Source: Firmicutes bacterium CAG:95
GTDB lineage: Bacteria > Bacillota > Clostridia > Lachnospirales > Lachnospiraceae
Direction: 5' to 3'
Assembly: GCA_000438155.1 (NCBI GenBank)
Contig: FR902882.1
Location: 10,143 to 18,975 of the forward strand
Length of the DNA stretch: 8,833 nucleotides
The translations under genes were made by a program, and so were the position numbers. This document shows, piece after piece, positions 5,542 through 8,833 of the stretch. The notes under the pieces are model-generated. The model was given only the letters and a program-made list of their open reading frames with translations, had not been told where the DNA came from and ran no database searches. Each line of letters begins with the position of its first letter. Positions within the stretch are counted from its first letter, which is position 1.

Positions 5542-6081
5542 ATGAAGTATGTATGTCAGGTTTGTGGTTATGTTCATGAAGGAAACGAAGCACCGGAGAA
5601 GTGCCCTGTCTGTGGAGCTCCCGCAGATAAGTTTACTGCACAGTCCGAAGAAAAGGCATGGGCTGCAGAGCATGTTGTAGGCGTTGCACAGGGTGTCAGC
5701 GAAGATATCTTAAAAGACCTCAGAGCAAACTTTAACGGAGAATGTACCGAAGTTGGTATGTACCTTGCCATGGCAAGAGTTGCTCACAGAGAAGGTTATC
5801 CGGAAATCGGACTTTACTGGGAAAAGGCTGCATGGGAAGAAGCAGAGCATGCTGCAAAATTCGCTGAGCTTTTAGGTGAAGTTGTTACCGATTCTACCAA
5901 GAAGAACCTTGAGATGAGAGTTGATGCTGAAAATGGCGCTACCGCCGGTAAGTTTGATCTTGCAAAACGTGCAAAGGCAGCTAACCTTGATGCAATCCAT
6001 GATACCGTTCATGAGATGGCCCGCGATGAGGCAAGACACGGAAAGGCTTTTGAAGGTCTGCTTAAGAGATACTTTGGTTAA
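5542..6081 (+). CDS. rbr: Reverse rubrerythrin (N-terminal rubredoxin domain, C-terminal diiron ferritin-like domain)
   Basis: This 179-residue protein has the domain order of reverse rubrerythrins such as those of Clostridium acetobutylicum. An N-terminal rubredoxin-type iron site is formed by C5, C8, C21 and C24 (CQVCGY, CPVCGAP). A ferritin-like four-helix domain from about 50 to 179 supplies diiron ligands: a Glu in GECTE (67 or 70), E100 and H103 in EEAEH, E130, and E163 and H166 in DEARH. The family reduces hydrogen peroxide, and with partner reductases oxygen, to water in the cytoplasm of anaerobes. No rubredoxin or NADH-rubredoxin reductase gene is in the window, so electron donors must be elsewhere. 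AAAGGAG lies nine bases before ATG. It is the second gene of the perR operon, and a strong terminator follows. Confidence 0.96.
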   Translation: MKYVCQVCGYVHEGNEAPEKCPVCGAPADKFTAQSEEKAWAAEHVVGVAQGVSEDILKDLRANFNGECTEVGMYLAMARVAHREGYPEIGLYWEKAAWEEAEHAAKFAELLGEVVTDSTKKNLEMRVDAENGATAGKFDLAKRAKAANLDAIHDTVHEMARDEARHGKAFEGLLKRYFG

Positions 6082-6095
6082 GCTACAAGCCGAGC

Positions 6096-6159
6096 AAGCT
6101 AAAAATAAAAACAGTTGAAAGGCACTTGTGCATTTTCAACTGTTTTTTATTTTTAGCTT
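6096..6159. terminator. Long bidirectional terminator between rubrerythrin and the chemotaxis gene
   Basis: Two arms of about 24-26 bases (6096-6119 and 6134-6159) pair with a single-base bulge around a short loop. The core stem is CAGTTGAAA/TTTCAACTG, flanked by A-rich and T-rich tracts on opposite sides, so each strand has a U-tract after the hairpin. It terminates rubrerythrin and, on the other strand, would stop read-through from the convergent chemotaxis gene. Confidence 0.9.
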
Positions 6160-6165
6160 ATTGGG

Positions 6166-6217
6166 CGACAGCCCATCATGAAATAGCCCGCAGGGCTATG
6201 AATGGCTCGGCTGCTTA
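6166..6217 (-). repeat. Palindromic interspersed repeat, copy 1
   Basis: The 39 bases 6179-6217 are identical to 6266-6304, and the similarity extends leftward through CGACAGCC. The core ATAGCCC-GCA-GGGCTAT (6183-6199) is a perfect 7-3-7 hairpin. Flanking CAGCC (6169-6173) can pair with GGCTG (6209-6213) to enclose it. GGGC-GACA-GCCC (6163-6174) gives an alternative small hairpin. It does not code for protein and resembles a REP/MITE-like element. Confidence 0.8.
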
Positions 6218-6252
6218 CTCACCAATTGACTGTGCATCTTTTTATGTTACGA

Positions 6253-6304
6253 CGACAGCCGTCCGTGAAATAGCCCGCAGGGCTATGAATGGCTCGGCTG
6301 CTTA
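6253..6304 (-). repeat. Palindromic interspersed repeat, copy 2, sharing the chemotaxis stop codon
   Basis: Second copy, 87 bases from the first, with the same hairpin core at 6270-6286 and the same outer CAGCC/GGCTG arms (6256-6260, 6296-6300). Read on the minus strand it starts TAAGCAGCCGAGCC, and its first three bases are the TAA stop of the chemotaxis gene (6302-6304). The 35 bases between the copies show no feature. Confidence 0.8.
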
Positions 6305-8083
6305 TGTTTCATCTACCACAAATACATTTACGTTCTCTTCCATCTTATTCGCAATATCGCTTAAGTGCTTTGCTTCATCCGCCATTTGTGTCATGGTATT
6401 ACCAACTTCTGCCGCAGATGCAGAGGTTTCTTCGGTACCTGCTGCATTCTCTTCTGCAATTGCCGTCAGATTCTGTACCACATCGACAACCTTCACCCTG
6501 GCCTGATCAAGCTGCTCGGTCTTCTCCGCGATAGTACGGATTCCATCAATGGATTTCTGAATGCCATCATTTACTTCATGGAAGGATTCCTCTGTATTGG
6601 CTACATATTCATCCTGCCTGCCAATCACCTGCTGAACATCCTTCATGGTATCTACGGACTTCTCGGAATCTGCCATCAGCTGGTTAATAATGTCGCCGAT
6701 CTGTCTTGCAGATTCATTCGACTGCTCTGCGAGCTTCTGAATCTGGGATGCTACAACTGCAAAGCCTCTTCCCTGCTCTCCGGCACGTGCAGCCTCAATG
6801 GAGGCATTCAAAGACAGAAGATTCGTTTCCTCTGCAATATCAGTGATGATATCGGTTGCTTCCTTAATTTTCAATGCGGAAGCATTCGTGGTATTCGTCT
6901 GTTCATAAATGGTGCCAATTGCTGCTTTGGTCTGGTTATTTACTTCATTAAGCTGTTTTAGAATATCCAGTGCCTTCTCTGCGGAAGACCTCATTCCTCT
7001 TGCACTATTGCGCAGCTCTTCAATCTCTTTATTTGTATCTTCGATCATATTCCCCATCAGTATGACATTCTCGGTTGCTGTCTGGGTTTCCTGTGCCTGA
7101 GAGGTTGCTCCCTGGGCAATTTCAGAAATTGCCTTCTCCACATCATTTACGGATGCCGTGGTATGGGCTGCGGTTTCACTCATATTAGCAGAAGCATCAA
7201 ATAATTCCTTACTATGACTCGTGATACCATTCACAACCTTTACCATTTCCTGTCTCATATGTGTTAAAGCCCGAGCCATGGAGCCTGTCTCATCACGGCG
7301 CCTGCCAAGCAATGCAAGCTTCTGGTCTGCGCGGAAATCCATATCTGCAAGACTATGTACACGATTCGATAACCGGACAATCGGATTAATAAACCATGTA
7401 ACTATCACAAATACAAGGATACTGAATATCAGTAATGCAATAATACTATAAATAATGTCCCGGACTGCAAAGGAGTTCACATCTTCGAGCACCTCAGTTT
7501 CATCAGCCGATACGATTACGATAAAATCCGAATTTTCTCCAATATAGTATGCTGCATACTTCATGGTGCCACGGAAATCATATTTCAAAACGGCAGGATC
7601 CGGATGCTGTCCCTTCTCTAATCCGGCAAGTAATGATTTCACTGCTTCATTTTCTGCCGGTTGTCCAATCTTATCTGCAGTCGGATGATAGAGCATTGTT
7701 CCATCTGCGGATACGACATAGCAATAACTGGAATCAAGTCCCTTCACACTGACATTTCCCGCTACCTTTGCCAGCGCATCCGTGTCCATAACCTCATCCC
7801 ATGTACTCAGCTCCATTTCGCGGTCAAGTCCATTTCCGGTCAGAGCTGCGCTGTCTGTTAAATAATTCTCTATATTTGAAAGTAAAATCTTCCGGAACTC
7901 GGGTACAAGTGACATAAAGCTGACTACCGTCATTGCTGCCAGTGCGATAACAACAAACAGAAGCAGCTTGAATCTCATGGAATGAAAAAACCCTATCTTT
8001 TCATTCGCAGTACCGCCTTTCTCTTTTGTGACTGCTTTCATTTCATTTTGTACGTTATTCATATTCCTCACACTACCTTTCAT
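6302..8083 (-). CDS. Methyl-accepting chemotaxis protein (Cache sensor, HAMP, signalling domain)
   Basis: This 593-residue receptor has a charged cytoplasmic N-terminus of about 36 residues and transmembrane segment 1 at about 38-60. An extracytoplasmic sensor follows at about 61-208, with the Cache-type YVVSADGTMLYHPTADKIG split over 122-140. Segment 2 is about 209-231, then HAMP to about 282. The long coiled-coil signalling domain has the conserved hairpin tip EETNLLSLNASIEAARAGEQ and GRGFAVVA at 418-445. It should cluster at the membrane and control CheA; Cache sensors often bind amino or carboxylic acids, but this ligand is unknown. No che or flagellar genes are in the window. ATG at 8083 has only a weak ribosome site; ATG at 8062 (codon 8) has GAGG three bases upstream and may be the true start. 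It is convergent with rubrerythrin and divergent from the lipoprotein gene. Confidence 0.95.
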   Translation of the reverse strand: MKGSVRNMNNVQNEMKAVTKEKGGTANEKIGFFHSMRFKLLLFVVIALAAMTVVSFMSLVPEFRKILLSNIENYLTDSAALTGNGLDREMELSTWDEVMDTDALAKVAGNVSVKGLDSSYCYVVSADGTMLYHPTADKIGQPAENEAVKSLLAGLEKGQHPDPAVLKYDFRGTMKYAAYYIGENSDFIVIVSADETEVLEDVNSFAVRDIIYSIIALLIFSILVFVIVTWFINPIVRLSNRVHSLADMDFRADQKLALLGRRRDETGSMARALTHMRQEMVKVVNGITSHSKELFDASANMSETAAHTTASVNDVEKAISEIAQGATSQAQETQTATENVILMGNMIEDTNKEIEELRNSARGMRSSAEKALDILKQLNEVNNQTKAAIGTIYEQTNTTNASALKIKEATDIITDIAEETNLLSLNASIEAARAGEQGRGFAVVASQIQKLAEQSNESARQIGDIINQLMADSEKSVDTMKDVQQVIGRQDEYVANTEESFHEVNDGIQKSIDGIRTIAEKTEQLDQARVKVVDVVQNLTAIAEENAAGTEETSASAAEVGNTMTQMADEAKHLSDIANKMEENVNVFVVDET

Positions 8084-8102
8084 AAGTATCTCTGTTTGGA
8101 AT

Positions 8103-8117
8103 ATTTTATCATAAAAT
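8103..8117. promoter_or_regulatory. AT-rich 7-1-7 palindrome upstream of the chemotaxis gene
   Basis: ATTTTAT-C-ATAAAAT is a perfect palindrome 20 bases before the upstream start of the chemotaxis gene. On the minus strand it contains TATGAT (8108-8113), a plausible -10 box with no clear -35. Its spacing is that of Fur/PerR boxes, but only four of seven positions per half match the PerR consensus. Operator use is speculative; an AT-rich promoter core could give this by chance. Confidence 0.35.
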
Positions 8118-8216
8118 GAGATTTTTTAAAATTATTTTTGTGTAAATTCCACTATACATTCATAGGAATTTAGTCCTAACAAAACACTACCACATACCAT
8201 TTTATATTTTCTTATC

Positions 8217-8245
8217 TTGACAGAACCATCTTCTATCTATAAACT
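8217..8245 (+). promoter_or_regulatory. Promoter of the lipoprotein gene
   Basis: A perfect TTGACA (8217-8222) and TAAACT (8240-8245, four of six matches) are separated by the ideal 17 bases. The transcript would start near 8252 and have a leader of nearly 60 bases containing the hairpin at 8272-8291. Confidence 0.65.
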
Positions 8246-8271
8246 TATGCTTTGTATAACAAATAAACCCT

Positions 8272-8291
8272 GAAAGCAGGAGACTGCTTTC
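8272..8291 (+). promoter_or_regulatory. Leader hairpin with GNRA loop before the lipoprotein ribosome site
   Basis: GAAAGCAG-GAGA-CTGCTTTC is a perfect 8-base-pair stem closed by a GAGA (GNRA-type) tetraloop. It ends eight bases before the strong GAGGAGG ribosome site. No U-tract follows, so it is not a terminator; a 5' stabilising hairpin or protein-binding site fits better. Confidence 0.5.
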
Positions 8292-8309
8292 CCTTATGAG
8301 GAGGAAACC

Positions 8310-8729
8310 ATGAAGAAAACCACTTTAAAAACAATCGCAATTGCTCTTGTCATGACTCTGATGCTGGCTATGACTGCCTGCGGCGGAAACAAGGACGCTG
8401 CCCTGGAAAAATATTTCCAGACCGATGAGATGCAGGAAATGGTTCAGGAAGCCAAGGACAGTGTAGAAGGCTCCGGAATGTCCATCGAAATTCTTGCAGA
8501 AGGCAACACCTTAATTTATGAATACACCTTCGAAGAAGACTCTTTTGATGATTCCATGCTTGATGCCGTAAAGGAACAGCTTGTTTCCGGACTTGAATCC
8601 ACAGCTTCTACCTTTGAAGGAATCGCTTCTGACTTAAACGATGAGCTCAAGGTTGAGAACAGCACGGTTGTTGTCCGTTATCTCTATAACGGTGAAACTC
8701 TTGCAGAGAGCGAATATACTGCAGACTAA
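8310..8729 (+). CDS. Small secreted lipoprotein, DUF4854-like
   Basis: The 139-residue product has a type II signal peptide: basic MKKTTLK, a hydrophobic core about 9-20 and lipobox MTAC with lipidated C24, followed by GGNKD. The mature part of about 115 residues is strongly acidic and soluble. EKYFQTDEMQEMVQE (33-47), EGSGMSIEILAEGNTLIYEYTFEED (53-77, given in part) and the final YLYNGETLAESEY resemble the DUF4854 family of small Lachnospiraceae lipoproteins, whose function is unknown. That family name is from memory of the pattern and less certain than the lipoprotein call. It should sit on the outer face of the cell membrane. GAGGAGG lies five bases before ATG, and the gene has its own promoter, so it is probably monocistronic. 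It is divergent from the chemotaxis gene with 226 bases between them. Confidence 0.88.
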   Translation: MKKTTLKTIAIALVMTLMLAMTACGGNKDAALEKYFQTDEMQEMVQEAKDSVEGSGMSIEILAEGNTLIYEYTFEEDSFDDSMLDAVKEQLVSGLESTASTFEGIASDLNDELKVENSTVVVRYLYNGETLAESEYTAD

Positions 8730-8734
8730 GTCAG

Positions 8735-8756
8735 CCTTATATGATAAAGTATAAGG
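8735..8756 (+). terminator. Weak hairpin after the lipoprotein gene
   Basis: CCTTATA (8735-8741) and TATAAGG (8750-8756) form a 7-base stem with an 8-base loop five bases after the stop codon. Only ATTTC follows, not a proper U-tract, so termination is likely to be inefficient here. Confidence 0.4.
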
Positions 8757-8806
8757 ATTTCAGTCATTGTCAAAAAGCAGATTCATGATAAAATTAAATT
8801 ATATCC

Positions 8807-8833
8807 GTAACTGTTCAGTACCTTCACAGTTAC
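8807..8833. repeat. Inverted repeat at the right window edge
   Basis: GTAACTGT (8807-8814) is the reverse complement of ACAGTTAC (8826-8833) around an 11-base loop. It stops exactly at the edge, so the full arm length is unknown. CGTAACTGTTCA at its left resembles CGTAACTATTCA at 3410-3421, hinting at an interspersed repeat. Confidence 0.45.

Noticed and set aside
6166..6304. Two-repeat CRISPR array
   Set aside because: There are only two copies, the 39-base identical part is strongly palindromic, one copy overlaps a stop codon, and no cas genes are present.
6126..6506. Plus-strand open frame across the palindromic repeats
   Set aside because: The repeated RRAMNGSAAY segments in its translation only reflect the two DNA repeats, and its second half is antisense to the chemotaxis gene.
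8084..8160. Sigma-D type flagellar promoter for the chemotaxis gene
   Set aside because: TAAA and GATAA elements exist, but the spacing is about four bases too short and the GCC of the -10 consensus is missing.
8163..8178. TAGGA/TCCTA inverted repeat in the divergent intergenic region
   Set aside because: A five-base stem with a six-base loop in AT-rich DNA is too weak to call.

Overview
The window looks like chromosomal DNA of an anaerobic Firmicute, most likely a gut Lachnospiraceae or close relative. The evidence is a reverse-type rubrerythrin paired with a PerR-type Fur regulator, strong AGGAGG-like ribosome sites, TTGACA/TATAAT promoters, low to moderate GC, a small Cys-anchored lipoprotein of a type common in Lachnospiraceae, and short palindromic repeats placed directly after genes. 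The family assignment is inference from gene content, not from a marker gene. I found no rRNA, tRNA, CRISPR array or transposase gene, and no gene-free stretch longer than about 230 bases.

Region 1 (1-2450, minus strand) is visibly more AT-rich than the rest and looks accessory. In transcription order it holds a solo MNT-type nucleotidyltransferase, a DUF402 (YgaC/Ntdp-like) protein, and a large AlbA_2/ATPase protein that runs off the left edge. The first two genes are 30 bases apart and the last two 72 bases apart, with no terminator seen between them, so one transcript is plausible.

Region 2 (2451-4955, minus strand) is a two-component pair with the histidine kinase upstream of an OmpR-type response regulator. 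A 200-base leader and a hairpin separate the two genes. The kinase seems to start on a leaderless message from an extended -10 promoter. The response regulator has a peculiar 3' end: 33 bases of a second regulator tail lie exactly 100 bases downstream, with a palindromic insert and an inverted copy of part of the tail in between.

Region 3 (5017-6159, plus strand) is a compact peroxide-defence operon, perR then rubrerythrin. It has a near-consensus promoter, a perfect 17-base PerR-like operator at the expected transcription start and a long bidirectional terminator. All nine metal ligands of PerR are present. The expected logic is that peroxide oxidises PerR, which releases its own operon and raises rubrerythrin.

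Region 4 (6160-8117) has two 52-base copies of a palindromic repeat, the second beginning exactly at the stop codon of a minus-strand methyl-accepting chemotaxis protein. Region 5 (8217-8833, plus strand) has a promoter, a leader hairpin, a small lipoprotein gene and the start of another inverted repeat at the window edge.

No wholly new multi-gene system can be demonstrated here. The most unusual signals are the rebuilt end of the response-regulator gene and its possible link to the palindromic repeats, the solo MNT with DUF402 in place of a HEPN partner, and the apparent leaderless kinase message.
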